Under the pieces are notes generated by a model that saw only the letters and a program-made list of their open reading frames with translations, did not search any database and was not told the DNA's origin. Shown one piece after another: positions 8,328 to 17,252 of a stretch of DNA of 44,942 nucleotides. The stretch is taken from positions 1 through 44,942 of the forward strand of contig WRDM01000019.1 in assembly GCA_009783465.1 (NCBI GenBank), given 5' to 3'. The stretch comes from Phycisphaerae bacterium (GTDB taxonomy: Bacteria; Planctomycetota; Phycisphaerae; SM23-33). Positions within the stretch are counted from its first letter, which is position 1. The number at the start of each line of letters is the position of its first letter. The translations under genes and the position numbers were made by a program.

Positions 8328-10334
8328 ATGGCCGACGACATGACGGACAACACGGCGGGGGAGCGTTTGCGGCTTGGCGCACGGGGTGCGTTGTCGGTGG
8401 CGACGGTGGTGATTTCGTTGGCGTCGGCGGTGGGTTTGGCGGCGTTGTATGGGTACGGGGATTTGTCGCACAAGGCGGGTGGATTTGCGTCGTCGTGGGG
8501 GGCGGTGTTGGTGGCGGCGCAGATGGCGTTGGCGGCGGCGTTGGCGGGGGAGCGGTTTGTTCGTCTGGCGTTGTCGGGTCAGCCTGCCGAGTACGTGCGT
8601 CGGCAGTGGTTGGATTTTGCGATGATCGCGGTGACGGCGTCGGCGGTGTCGGCGGCGTGCGTGTGGGATTGCACGCTGTCGGCGGGCGCGTTGTGGGTGG
8701 TCATCGCGCAGGTGTACGTGTTGTTTACGTTGGTGTTGCGGGCGGCGGAGGGCGCGGCGTGGCTGATTCGCGGCGGGGTGCATCCGGCGTGGTTGTTGGT
8801 GGGCGGCATGGTGGTGTTGTGCGTCGGCGGGGCGGTGTTGTTGATGCTGCCGGGCGCGGCGGCGCCGAATGCCGCGCGGCTGTGGTTTCACAATGCGTTG
8901 TTCACGGCCATTAGTGCCGCGACGCTGACGGGGCTTTCGTTGCGGCCGATCGGGAGCGAGTTTTCGTTTTTCGGCCAGGTGGTGATTCTCGGGCTGATTC
9001 AGGCGGGCGGGCTGATGATCATGACGTTCGGCCTGTCGCTGGCGAGGCAGATCGGACGACGGTTGTGCGGTGGCACGGGCGTATTACGTGGCGAGGGCGT
9101 CTCGCCCTCGTGTCCCGCGGGCATCTTGCCCGCGTCTGGCTGCGGAACAGACGCAACATATTCTGTTGTCAAGGCCAATGGATCGCACAACGCGGGCGGG
9201 ACGCCCGCGTCACGTTGGGCGGGCGAGATGGCCTTGCTGGCGGGCTTTGTCGTTGTCGTCACGCTGGTGATTGAGTTGATCGGGGCGGCCTTGATTTTCC
9301 CGATGTTTCACGGCCAGCTTGACGCGTTGGGTCGGCCGCTCAGTGCGGCGGGCGCGGCGTGGTATGCGGTGTTCCATAGCGTCAGCGCGTTTTGCAACGC
9401 GGGGTTCGGACTGTACGACGACAGCCTGCGTTCGTTTCGCGAGTCGTGGCGGGTGCTGGGCGTGTTTGGGCCTCTGATCGTGCTGGGCGGCATCGGGCTG
9501 CCGGTGATTCAGGAGGTTCTCGTCCGCGTGCGGTCGCTGCCGGGTCGGCTGTCGCGAGCCCGCCGGCTGGGCGTGCCCGTGCGGGTGCGGAGGCTGTGTC
9601 GACTGTCGCCGCACGGCAAGGTGGTCCTGTGGACGACGCTGCTGCTGCTGTTCTTCGGCACGACGACGCTGCTGCTGGTCGAGACGATCGGCATGACGGT
9701 CAAGCCCGCCGAGCCGGGGCGGAACTTCGGCGTCGCGGCCGAGGCCAGAACGGAGTTCCAGGGCATGAGTGCCTCGGACCGTCTGCGTGCGTGCGCGATG
9801 TTGAGCGTCTCGTCGCGGACGGGCGGGATGCGGACGAACGAGATCGGCCAAATATCTGACGCGGGCAAGGCCGTCCTGTGCGTGCTGATGGCCGTGGGGG
9901 GCAGTCCGGGCTCGGCGGCGGGGGGCATGAAGACCGTCACGTTCGCCGTGCTGTTCGTGGTGGTGTGGGCGGGGCTTGGCGGGCGCGGGCGGGCGGAGAT
10001 TTTCGGCCGATCCGTCGGCGGCGAGCTGGTGCATCGCGCCGTGACGTTGGCAGGGTTGTACGCGGCGACGGTGTGTGTCGTGTCGATCGTATTGGCCGTC
10101 GTGGTGCGGTCGCACGGACGGTTCCTGGACGTGCTTTTCGAATCCGTCAGCGCGTGTTCCAACGCGGGGCTGTCCACCGGCGCGACGGCCAACGTAAACG
10201 ACGCGGGAAAATTTGTCCTGATGTTCGCCATGTTCGTCGGCAGACTGGCCCCGATGGTGTTTTTATTGATTGTGATCAAGCGTTGCGGTGACGGCGAACG
10301 AACGTTACCGCAAGCGCGATTGGCGTTTGGGTAA
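8328..10334 (+). CDS. TrkH/KtrB-family potassium transporter subunit with in-frame repeat insertion
   Basis: A 668-residue integral membrane protein of the K+-translocating Trk/Ktr family. Family P-loop and filter regions are visible: ISAATLTGLSLRPIG, FHSVSAFCNAGFGLYDDSL, VSSRTGGMRTNEIG and FESVSACSNAGLSTG. The block AVGGSPGSAAGGMKTVT is also typical. An N-terminal part with several extra hydrophobic segments precedes the core. I start at the ATG at 8328 (gaggacggtcgttcc upstream); the upstream extension to 8262 is translated repeat. Residues ~249-297 are a family A array in frame, between LARQIGRRLCGG and MALLAGFVVVVTLVIELIG, that is in a loop between membrane helices. No trkA/ktrA regulatory gene is in the window. 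Confidence 0.92.
   Translation: MADDMTDNTAGERLRLGARGALSVATVVISLASAVGLAALYGYGDLSHKAGGFASSWGAVLVAAQMALAAALAGERFVRLALSGQPAEYVRRQWLDFAMIAVTASAVSAACVWDCTLSAGALWVVIAQVYVLFTLVLRAAEGAAWLIRGGVHPAWLLVGGMVVLCVGGAVLLMLPGAAAPNAARLWFHNALFTAISAATLTGLSLRPIGSEFSFFGQVVILGLIQAGGLMIMTFGLSLARQIGRRLCGGTGVLRGEGVSPSCPAGILPASGCGTDATYSVVKANGSHNAGGTPASRWAGEMALLAGFVVVVTLVIELIGAALIFPMFHGQLDALGRPLSAAGAAWYAVFHSVSAFCNAGFGLYDDSLRSFRESWRVLGVFGPLIVLGGIGLPVIQEVLVRVRSLPGRLSRARRLGVPVRVRRLCRLSPHGKVVLWTTLLLLFFGTTTLLLVETIGMTVKPAEPGRNFGVAAEARTEFQGMSASDRLRACAMLSVSSRTGGMRTNEIGQISDAGKAVLCVLMAVGGSPGSAAGGMKTVTFAVLFVVVWAGLGGRGRAEIFGRSVGGELVHRAVTLAGLYAATVCVVSIVLAVVVRSHGRFLDVLFESVSACSNAGLSTGATANVNDAGKFVLMFAMFVGRLAPMVFLLIVIKRCGDGERTLPQARLAFG
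9073..9217. repeat. Family A palindromic array inside the K+ transporter gene
   Basis: The left part has hairpins gcgagggcgtctcgccctcg and gcgggcatcttgcccgc. After a ~55 bp spacer the right part has cacaacgcgggcgggacgcc followed by cgcgtcacgttg. The translation is GVSPS…AGILPAS…HNAGGTPASR. The frame is the same as in the nnrE, DUF4175-like and permease copies. Confidence 0.92.
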
Positions 10335-10335
10335 A

Positions 10336-10469
10336 GGGCACGTTTCTTTCTACCACAGAGGCACAGAGAAACACAGAGAATGACACTAGGGAATCCACAA
10401 CATGGTTCGAGTTTTCAGAGCTTTTCTCTGAGTTCTCTGTGCCTCTGTGGTAAAAAGAAACGTGCCCTG
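10336..10469. repeat. Family E word-palindrome
   Basis: The left arm is gggcacgtttctttctacca followed by the tandem word cacagaggcacagagaaaca. The right arm is gttctctgtgcctctgtgg followed by taaaaagaaacgtgccct. The arms are ~45 bp each around a ~40 bp spacer. A half-copy occurs near 7245. The element fills the gap between the K+ transporter and the MBL gene. Confidence 0.87.
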
Positions 10470-10489
10470 TTATTAACAGCCTGAAAATA

Positions 10490-11353
10490 ATGATTCTTCG
10501 AAACTACCAACTATCGCAAATTCAGACGCCGGATTTTTCCATCGTCGGCTACAGCGTCGCCGGCGAGGAGTCCGTCATCATCGTGCCCGAATTGGACGTG
10601 TGCTTCGACATCGGAAAATGCCCGCGGGAAGCCCTGCCCGTCAATCACGTGTTGCTCTCGCACGGGCATGCCGATCACGCCGCCGGGCTGACGTATTATT
10701 TTGCCCAGCGGGATTTTCAGGATATCGCCGGCGGCGTGTGCCTCGCGCCCGCCGACCTCGTGCCGCCGCTGGTGGAATTAATGAAGGCATGGGGACGCGT
10801 CGAGGGCCACGTGCCGCCGTACGACTTCGTCCCGATGCGCGACGGCGAGGATTTCGAGCTGCGTCGAGGCCTGATCGCCAGGCCTTTCGCCGTCCGGCAC
10901 ATGCAGCCGGCGCTGGGGTACAGCATCATCGACGTCCGCCAGAAGCTAAAAGAAGACTACCTCGGTCTGAGCGGCCCGGAGATCGTCGAACTGAAAAAAC
11001 GGGGCGTGGAAATCACCAACCGCGTGGAGGTACCGCTTATCGCATACCTCGGCGACACGGGCAAGGCCGACTACGCACGCCTGCCGCACGTCGCCAACGC
11101 CAAAGTGCTGCTGCTGGAGTGCACGTTCTTCGACCCCGACCACATCGGCCGAGCAAAGGCGGGCAAACACATCCACGTGCAGGACCTGCCCGAGCTGCTC
11201 GAAGGCATGCACAACGAACGGATCGTCCTCATCCACGTCACCCGCCGCACCCACATGGGGCAGGCCCAGCGTGTCCTCAAAAAATCGCTGCCGAAGGAAA
11301 CGCTCGAAAAGATCACGTTTCTGATGAGCCGGGAACATATCGAGGAAGAATAA
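10490..11353 (+). CDS. MBL-fold metallohydrolase, RNase Z-like
   Basis: A 287-residue protein of the metallo-beta-lactamase fold. The metal-binding HxHxDH motif is HGHADH at residues 58-63, and later ligands are in AYLGDTGKADY and in IHVTRRTHMG. The overall pattern (N-terminal beta strand, LLSHGHADH, FDPDH, final H) resembles RNase Z/ElaC-like hydrolases, but the flexible exosite arm of true RNase Z is not evident, so a specific substrate cannot be given. There is no clear Shine-Dalgarno before the ATG. The next gene, 40 bp on, differs sharply in base composition and is probably unrelated. Confidence 0.8.
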   Translation: MILRNYQLSQIQTPDFSIVGYSVAGEESVIIVPELDVCFDIGKCPREALPVNHVLLSHGHADHAAGLTYYFAQRDFQDIAGGVCLAPADLVPPLVELMKAWGRVEGHVPPYDFVPMRDGEDFELRRGLIARPFAVRHMQPALGYSIIDVRQKLKEDYLGLSGPEIVELKKRGVEITNRVEVPLIAYLGDTGKADYARLPHVANAKVLLLECTFFDPDHIGRAKAGKHIHVQDLPELLEGMHNERIVLIHVTRRTHMGQAQRVLKKSLPKETLEKITFLMSREHIEEE

Positions 11354-11393
11354 AATGACAGAATGAACGGGGTAAAAGGGCAACAATAAACGT

Positions 11394-11960
11394 ATGTTAA
11401 ATCACGCAGGAACTCAAATCATACACACAGGCCGCCTGCTTCTTAGAAAGCATGAAATAACGGACGCTGACGATATGTTCCGGAATTGGGTGACAGATCC
11501 AGAAGTTAGCCGTTTTTGGGGTTGGGAACCTCACAAGGATATTGATGAAACAAGGCGATTGCTAACAGGTTGGATTGACGAATATGAAAAAATAGACACA
11601 TATCACTGGATTATCGTACTGAATAATATCGCACAGGCCATTGGCTATGTTTACCTTAGCGATATTGACGATGTCCGCGATAGTGCGTCTGTGCATTATG
11701 CATTAAGTCGTACATATTGGAATAAAGGTATTATGACGGAAGCGTGTAAGGGAGTTTTTGGTTTTGCATTCTCCACGCTGCAAGTGAAGAGAATACACGC
11801 AAGTCATCATATAGACAATCCTGCAAGCGGTCGAGTACAACAGAAATGCGGTATGCGGTATATAGAAACGGCATACAAACAAGTGCCTGATTGCGAACAA
11901 ATCAGCGGCGACTACTGTTATTACGAAATAACGAAAGATACCTGGGAACGCACACGGTAA
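11394..11960 (+). CDS. GNAT family N-acetyltransferase (RimJ/RimL-like), probably acquired
   Basis: A 188-residue GNAT of the RimJ/RimL type: TGRLLLRKHEITDADDMFRN at the start, then WVTDPEVSRFWGWEPH, AIGYVYLSD, HYALSRTYWNKGIMTEA (acetyl-CoA loop region) and HHIDNPASGRVQQKCGM. These proteins move an acetyl group from acetyl-CoA to an amine, often a protein N-terminus or a small molecule; the substrate is unknown. The gene is strikingly AT-rich compared with the GC-rich genes on both sides and uses codons (ata, aga, tta) that are rare elsewhere in the window. This suggests recent horizontal transfer. The AT-rich tract continues to about 12070. Confidence 0.88.
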   Translation: MLNHAGTQIIHTGRLLLRKHEITDADDMFRNWVTDPEVSRFWGWEPHKDIDETRRLLTGWIDEYEKIDTYHWIIVLNNIAQAIGYVYLSDIDDVRDSASVHYALSRTYWNKGIMTEACKGVFGFAFSTLQVKRIHASHHIDNPASGRVQQKCGMRYIETAYKQVPDCEQISGDYCYYEITKDTWERTR

Positions 11961-12074
11961 GCATTTTTGCTGGCCTATGTTATATCGAAATCGTTTTGCT
12001 GTATTCGGTAAGTATTCCGTGGTGAACCGCTCCAGGACAGATCGGCTCTTTTTATTCTGCATACTGTCTTGAAG

Positions 12075-13640
12075 TTAATATGGATTGCTCGGCATCATCT
12101 CCCAGGCGTCGACGCGCGGGATGCTGATATCCACGTCGCTGAACAGTCGCACTTCAAGGCTGTCGCGTCGGGTGGGATAGATGCGGCGGCAGATGGCTTG
12201 GCGGGTGTTGGCGAAGACTTCGACGAACGATTTGTCGAGGAAGACGCGCAGCGACAGGCTTTCGCCGGCGGGGAGTTTCAGCGGGGCGGACTCGACGACC
12301 TTCGTTCCTTCGCCGAGGCTGGCGTGGCGTGTGTCGACGTTCAGCGTGTGGTTTGTCGCGTCGTAGGAGATGACGGTTTGTTCCTGGCCGTCGGGCGAGC
12401 AACAGACTTTCAGGCCGAACGTGCCGGCAGAGGCGGGGGCGAAGGTGACGGCCAGTTCGAGCGAGTCGCCCTGGATCGCGTTGCCCTGGCCGTCGCATAG
12501 GGGCCGTTCGTCGTTGGCGTGTATGTGTAGGTTTTCGGCGCGTCGGGGGTTGTATCGCAGGGCGGCGAGTTCCGGTGGCGGGGCCATGCGAAGCGTGTTG
12601 TCGTTGCCCAGCCAGAGGACGCGGGGGAGGCTCAGTTCGCCCGACCAGCCGGAGGTGAGTTTGGTCGCGTGTTCGCGGCGGTCGAAGACCCACGTCCACA
12701 TGATCCGCCGGCCGGCGGCGTCGAGCAGGCTTTCGGGCGCGAAGTATTCGTTGTCCACCCACGTCATTCGGCCATGCTGTTGCGGCTCGAAGCGATCGTT
12801 GGCGTATCGGCCCAGGTAATACTGACAGCCCAGCCGGTGGCTGATGAAGAGGTTCATGTAGGTCTCGCTGGGCGTGCCGCCGTCGGGGCTTGTCGGCAGC
12901 GGGAAGAAGTCCGGGCACATGCAGTCTTCGAATTCGCGTGTCCACTGGCGGCTGGACGTGTAGAAGCGGTGCAGGTAGGTCCAGTGTTCCAGGTCGTCGG
13001 AGACGAACAGGTACAGCGTGTCGCCGAGGTGTTCGGGCTGTTTGCGTTTTTCGCCGTATTCCCAGAGGACCAGCAGGTTGCCGGTGAGCATGTAGTATCG
13101 GCCGTTGTGGGACCAGATGGCCGACGGATCGGCGGCGCCGTAGACGAGTTCGTTTCCGGTGCCGTCGGCGGAGGGGGTGACGGTCAGGCCTGGCGCGGTT
13201 TCGCGAATGACCGGGTTGGCGGGATGTTTGGTCCAGTGGTCCAGATGGTCGTCGGTGGCGGTGGCCAGGCAGACGCCGCCGGGTTTGCCCAGGCCCCAAT
13301 AGGTGATCGTGGGCACGCCGTTGTGGTCGACGAACACGCCGCCGCTGAAGATGCCGTCGTCCGCGCCGCCGGGCAGCAGGCCTGGTACGTGATGACGCCA
13401 ATGCACCAGGTCGATGCTGGACACATGGCCCCAGCAGTGTTTGCCTTCGTGCTGGTAAATATAGAACAGGTGATATCGCCCCTTCCAGAACAGCGTCCCG
13501 TTGGGATCGACAGGTCCATGCACGCCCTCGGGCACGACAAAGTGATAGCCAGGTCGATGCGGGTCGCGTAAGTAGTGTTCCCGCAGCAGGCGGGCGTCGT
13601 GAATCCTGCGTTCCAGTTCGAGCGCGGCGAGGTCGGTCAT
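12075..13640 (-). CDS. Glycoside hydrolase family 32-like protein with altered catalytic motifs
   Basis: A 521-residue protein with the two-domain architecture of GH32 (invertase, levanase, fructan hydrolases). It has an N-terminal five-bladed propeller (VDPNGTLFWKGRYHLFYIYQ, GHVSSIDLVHWRHH, DDGIFSGGVFVD) and a C-terminal beta sandwich (LRVFLDKSFVEVFAN). The start at 13640 is set by aaaggagtccacc. The nucleophile Asp is present in VDPNG. The transition-state motif RDP reads ADP (ADPSAIW), and the acid/base motif ECPD reads MCPD (DCMCPDFFPL), so the usual catalytic Glu position is a Met. It may belong to a divergent subfamily or be catalytically altered. No signal peptide is seen. It has no sugar-transport neighbours. 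Confidence 0.85.
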   Translation of the reverse strand: MTDLAALELERRIHDARLLREHYLRDPHRPGYHFVVPEGVHGPVDPNGTLFWKGRYHLFYIYQHEGKHCWGHVSSIDLVHWRHHVPGLLPGGADDGIFSGGVFVDHNGVPTITYWGLGKPGGVCLATATDDHLDHWTKHPANPVIRETAPGLTVTPSADGTGNELVYGAADPSAIWSHNGRYYMLTGNLLVLWEYGEKRKQPEHLGDTLYLFVSDDLEHWTYLHRFYTSSRQWTREFEDCMCPDFFPLPTSPDGGTPSETYMNLFISHRLGCQYYLGRYANDRFEPQQHGRMTWVDNEYFAPESLLDAAGRRIMWTWVFDRREHATKLTSGWSGELSLPRVLWLGNDNTLRMAPPPELAALRYNPRRAENLHIHANDERPLCDGQGNAIQGDSLELAVTFAPASAGTFGLKVCCSPDGQEQTVISYDATNHTLNVDTRHASLGEGTKVVESAPLKLPAGESLSLRVFLDKSFVEVFANTRQAICRRIYPTRRDSLEVRLFSDVDISIPRVDAWEMMPSNPY

Positions 13641-13712
13641 GGTGGACTCCTTTGGGGGAGTGTAGCGTAATGCGTGGGATTCGGACACTATTTTATGAGG
13701 AAGTGATTTGTC

Positions 13713-14216
13713 GGGGTGCACGTCACGTTTGCAGGTGACAAGGAGCATGGTGATAGACGGGCATGGAAAACGAACCGTCGGCCTCCCCGGTCCCGCATGG
13801 CGGTCGCCGGTACACAGCCCCAACGGGGCGTCTTGGGTAGCCCAGGGTGAGCGTACTCGCGAGCCCTGGGTTTTTCGGGTGTTTTTTTCATTTTATCGCG
13901 GCTGACGCCACTGGCCGCATATCACACCGACGCACAACGTCGGCATCGAACGACGCGCACATGGGAATGTGCGCGTCGTTCGAAGTCGTCTTCGTATAAC
14001 GGTGCGCCCTCGGCCAGTGGCGTCAGGCCGCGATGATGAAAAAACAAAACCACCGGTCCCCAGGGTTCGCGAGTACGCTCACCCTGGGCTACCCAAGACG
14101 CCCCGTTGGGGCTGTGTACCGGCGACGGCCGCGCGGGGCCGGGGAGGCCGCTCGGTTGTTTTCCACGCCCGGCTATCACCATGCTCCTTGCCACCTGCAA
14201 ACGTGACGTGCACCCG
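13713..14216. repeat. Family C nested palindrome, full-length copy (~500 bp)
   Basis: Four nested inverted levels are visible. Outer: cacgtcacgtttgcaggtg / cacctgcaaacgtgacgtg. Next: cacagccccaacggggcgtc / gacgccccgttggggctgtg with gcccaggg / ccctgggc. Next: ggctgacgccactggccg / cggccagtggcgtcaggcc. Centre: a perfect 16 bp stem, cgaacgacgcgcacat, with a 4 nt loop, at 13946-13981. It lies between the GH32-like gene and the 931-residue secreted protein. No ORF is supported. Confidence 0.92.
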
Positions 14217-14225
14217 ATTGGTCGT

Positions 14226-14310
14226 TGATGTGGCCCTGCCATTGGGCGTTGTGGAGCATTTCTGTCGTCCAAAACGTTTTACAGCGCCTAATGGCAGGGC
14301 CATATCCACG
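14226..14310. repeat. Family B palindrome
   Basis: The left arm tggccctgccattgggcgtt faces the right arm cagcgcctaatggcagggcc. The right arm followed by atatcc aligns with the B core seen at 29419 (tacagcgcaaaacggcaagc). It directly abuts the family C copy. The rest of the gap to 14451 holds no gene that I can see. Confidence 0.8.
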
Positions 14311-14451
14311 GCGGTTCTCTGTATCTGGGGTTTCCTTCGGATTCGGTCGAAACTAATTGTGGGGATATCCGTTTATAAAGTAGGCGGTATTCTGGTCTTG
14401 GCAGACGGTACAATGTAATCATTCTCAACGTCATGGACGGATTGGAAAGTT

Positions 14452-17247
14452 ATGAATACCTTCGCGCGATGGAGTCGGATTGGGACGGTGTTTGCGGTGT
14501 TGGCGGCGGCGTGTTGGTTGGTGGGGGCGGCCGCTCAGACCACGCGCCCGGCGACGACGACGCGCCCGGTGGCGACGCCTCGGGCGGCGGAAGCGGCCAA
14601 GCCGGCGGCGGATGCCCGCGTTCGCGAGACGCATCCCAACGGTCGCCTGCTGGAGGGGTTTGAAAATTTCAGCGCGTTGCAGGGGCAGGGTCAGTTGGTG
14701 ACGGTGACGGAGGGGCCTGGCGTGACGGAGGGCAACGCGGCGTTGCAGATTCCGCCGCAGGGCGCGGTGACGATTCGTCCGTCGCGGCGGGACATCAGCA
14801 GGCCTTGGTGGCTTCGCGTGGACACGCTCAACGTTCAGCCCGAGTCGCAGCGGCTTCGCTTTGAATTTTCCGGCGGGATTTCGACGGGAATTGTCGCCAT
14901 TGTCGCGCCGGGCAGGGACACGCTCAGCATGCCGCTGGCGATGCTTTCAATCATCACGGGCAGGGAGTGGGACGAGGACGACCGCCCGGTCCTGACGATC
15001 CGAAACCTCTCCGAATCGCCGATCATCATCGACAACCTGCGCGTCGAGCCGCCCATGGATTGGCCTCGCGACGCGAGGGCGTACGATCTCGGGACGCGGT
15101 TCGCCTGGCCTGGGTTTTCCAACGACACCGACCGCGAACTGGGCGTCTGGGGAAACAGCACGGTGGCGCCGAATTATCCGCACCCGCTGGTCGGCAGCGC
15201 GTACGGCCCATGGCCTGACTTCCGAACCACCGCGAGGTTTCAGATGCAGGGCGGGTCCAAGGGGCAGACGGTCGGGTACGTCTGGCTGTCGCACGTGAGT
15301 CTGTTCAACATGCAGCCGTTGGAATATTTCGCCAAACTCAACGGGAAGTTTCTGGTCAGGAAGCAGAATCAGCCGCGGCAGATGCTCGGCACGGACGGCA
15401 AGACCGGCATGATGATCGGTTTCAACGGCGAGTGGTCGCCGGCATGGTTCGACAAGACGTACGCGCCGATGTTTTACGACACGGTGCCGATCGCGTTGAA
15501 TCCCGGCAGCAACGAGTTGGAGTTGTTCAACACGCAGATGACGGCGGTGGTGTTGGCTCCGGCGAGTGAGAGGGGGGCGTTGCTCAAGGCGGTCGAGCAG
15601 GTGGAGAAGGATTTGTCGGCGTACCGTCGGCAGTTCGTGGCGGGGCGTCGCGTCGAGCCGACCTGTACGTTCGCCGCGACGGAGGAGGAGGCCAGGATGG
15701 GGATGATGTTGTTGCCGGCGGACGACACGGCCTTTTCGCCGACGTGGCAGCCGACGGACGAGACGCGGCTGGCGAAGGCGGAGGTGACGACGTTCGCGGG
15801 CGCGACGGCGGTGATTCCGCTGGCGGTCGTGCCGCTCAAGAAGGGGCAGATCTCGGTTTTTCCGGGCGCGTTCCGTTCGACGGAGGGCGGCAAGGCGTTG
15901 CCGTTGTCTCGGCCTGTGGAGATGCAGTTCGCGACGCGGCTGCCGCGGTTGACGGAGGCGACGATTTACATGCATCCGTGGCTGTTGCGTTCGCGTGTGG
16001 CGGCGGCGAAGGAGCGTGAGATCATTCCGGCGGCGGTGGTATTGTCGATTGCGCCCAACGCGGCGGAGGGCACGTACGCGGGGCAGATCAAGCTCACCGG
16101 CGCGGGCGGCTCGTGTGTGCTGCCGGTGGAGGTGACGGTGCGGCATATCGGCATGCCCTCGCGGATGCCGACGTTCGGCGTGTCGGACGGCACGGCGGCG
16201 CGTGACGCGTACGGCCCGATGTCGGGCGCGATGGAGGCCCGCGACCGCGATCGGCTGACCGGCGCGGTGCGGCAGGAGTTGGTCAAGGCCGGCTTCAACG
16301 CGTTTTCGATTCCGGCGGTGGGCTTGAATCGCGAGTTGGCCCCGGTCGACGACGCGTGCGTGCAGGCGCTCAAGTCGATTGGCCCCAAGGCGACAGGCGT
16401 GGCCATCTGCGACCTCGGGTCCGCCCATTACGCATTGGGCAACCGCGGGTACGATCGAGGCCTGGGCGCCAATTACGTTCGCGGGCTTGGCACGGCGATC
16501 TCGCGGACGCAATCGCTGGTGAACAGGGCGGGCGTGTCGGACTGCCTCTTCCACGCCGGCTGGATCGGCGACCGCAACGTGGACTACATCCTCGACACCG
16601 GCGAGGTCATTCAGCACGCCAAGGGGCGGAGCATCGCGTGGATCGGCGGCTATCATCTGCGAGGCCGAAGCGACAACGACATGCGGCGTTTCCGCGACTG
16701 TTTTTCGGCGTTGTTGGTGACGGCGGGCTATCCGGTGCATAACGAGATCGCGTCGTTCACGCAGGGCGGCAGCGGGCCTTCGTCGCGCGACGTGTACTTC
16801 GAATTTCGCACGCCCGACGTGTACATGATGGGTTTTTATTCGTTCGGCATGGGCGTGCAGGGCTGGTATTGCGTGGGCATGTTCATGAGGCCTGGCGCGT
16901 ACAGCGGGTGGGGGTTCGGCTCGCCGGGCTATCTCGTTCCGGAGACGGACATGGGGAAATTCGCGCCCACGGTGTCGGTGCTTCGCGTGTGGCAGGGGCA
17001 GAGCGATTTTTTACTCGCCCGCCGGGCGGAGGAAGTGATGGAGGCGGCCAGGCGGGCCGGCGTGGACGAAGGCGAACTGCCCGCGCTGCTCGGGGCCATC
17101 CGCGACAAAGCCCGCGAGCCGCGAACCATCGGCACGGACCACATCGAGCTGCGATGCGGCGCGATGTCGCCGCAGGAGTTGAACGATCTGCGCCAAAAAC
17201 TCATCGCCGCCACCGCCGACGTGTTGAAGAAGATGCCCAAGAGATGA
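14452..17247 (+). CDS. Large secreted protein of unknown function
   Basis: A 931-residue protein with an N-terminal signal peptide or anchor (WSRIGTVFAVLAAACWLVG), followed by a Thr/Pro/Ala-rich linker (TTRPATTTRPVATPRAAEAA). I do not recognise a named family. The first ~450 residues look beta-rich (jelly-roll-like, with ENFSALQGQGQL and QRLRFEFSGG). The C-terminal half has alternating helix-strand blocks with conserved-looking aromatic and Gly segments (GVAICDLGSAHYALGNRGYD, SIAWIGGYHLRGRSDND), compatible with a TIM-barrel glycosidase-like domain, but this is inference. The start follows ggaaagtt. The next gene, separated by a family D repeat, encodes a membrane protein; a functional link is not evident. 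Confidence 0.75.
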   Translation: MNTFARWSRIGTVFAVLAAACWLVGAAAQTTRPATTTRPVATPRAAEAAKPAADARVRETHPNGRLLEGFENFSALQGQGQLVTVTEGPGVTEGNAALQIPPQGAVTIRPSRRDISRPWWLRVDTLNVQPESQRLRFEFSGGISTGIVAIVAPGRDTLSMPLAMLSIITGREWDEDDRPVLTIRNLSESPIIIDNLRVEPPMDWPRDARAYDLGTRFAWPGFSNDTDRELGVWGNSTVAPNYPHPLVGSAYGPWPDFRTTARFQMQGGSKGQTVGYVWLSHVSLFNMQPLEYFAKLNGKFLVRKQNQPRQMLGTDGKTGMMIGFNGEWSPAWFDKTYAPMFYDTVPIALNPGSNELELFNTQMTAVVLAPASERGALLKAVEQVEKDLSAYRRQFVAGRRVEPTCTFAATEEEARMGMMLLPADDTAFSPTWQPTDETRLAKAEVTTFAGATAVIPLAVVPLKKGQISVFPGAFRSTEGGKALPLSRPVEMQFATRLPRLTEATIYMHPWLLRSRVAAAKEREIIPAAVVLSIAPNAAEGTYAGQIKLTGAGGSCVLPVEVTVRHIGMPSRMPTFGVSDGTAARDAYGPMSGAMEARDRDRLTGAVRQELVKAGFNAFSIPAVGLNRELAPVDDACVQALKSIGPKATGVAICDLGSAHYALGNRGYDRGLGANYVRGLGTAISRTQSLVNRAGVSDCLFHAGWIGDRNVDYILDTGEVIQHAKGRSIAWIGGYHLRGRSDNDMRRFRDCFSALLVTAGYPVHNEIASFTQGGSGPSSRDVYFEFRTPDVYMMGFYSFGMGVQGWYCVGMFMRPGAYSGWGFGSPGYLVPETDMGKFAPTVSVLRVWQGQSDFLLARRAEEVMEAARRAGVDEGELPALLGAIRDKAREPRTIGTDHIELRCGAMSPQELNDLRQKLIAATADVLKKMPKR

Positions 17248-17252
17248 TACGA

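Noticed and set aside
13641-13823. Upstream extension of the GH32-like protein
   Set aside because: A good ribosome site precedes 13640, and the upstream residues are partly translated repeat.
14947-16740. A 597-codon open frame on the minus strand inside the 931-residue protein gene
   Set aside because: Its product is extremely rich in Arg and His, as expected from antisense GC-rich codons, with no start signal.
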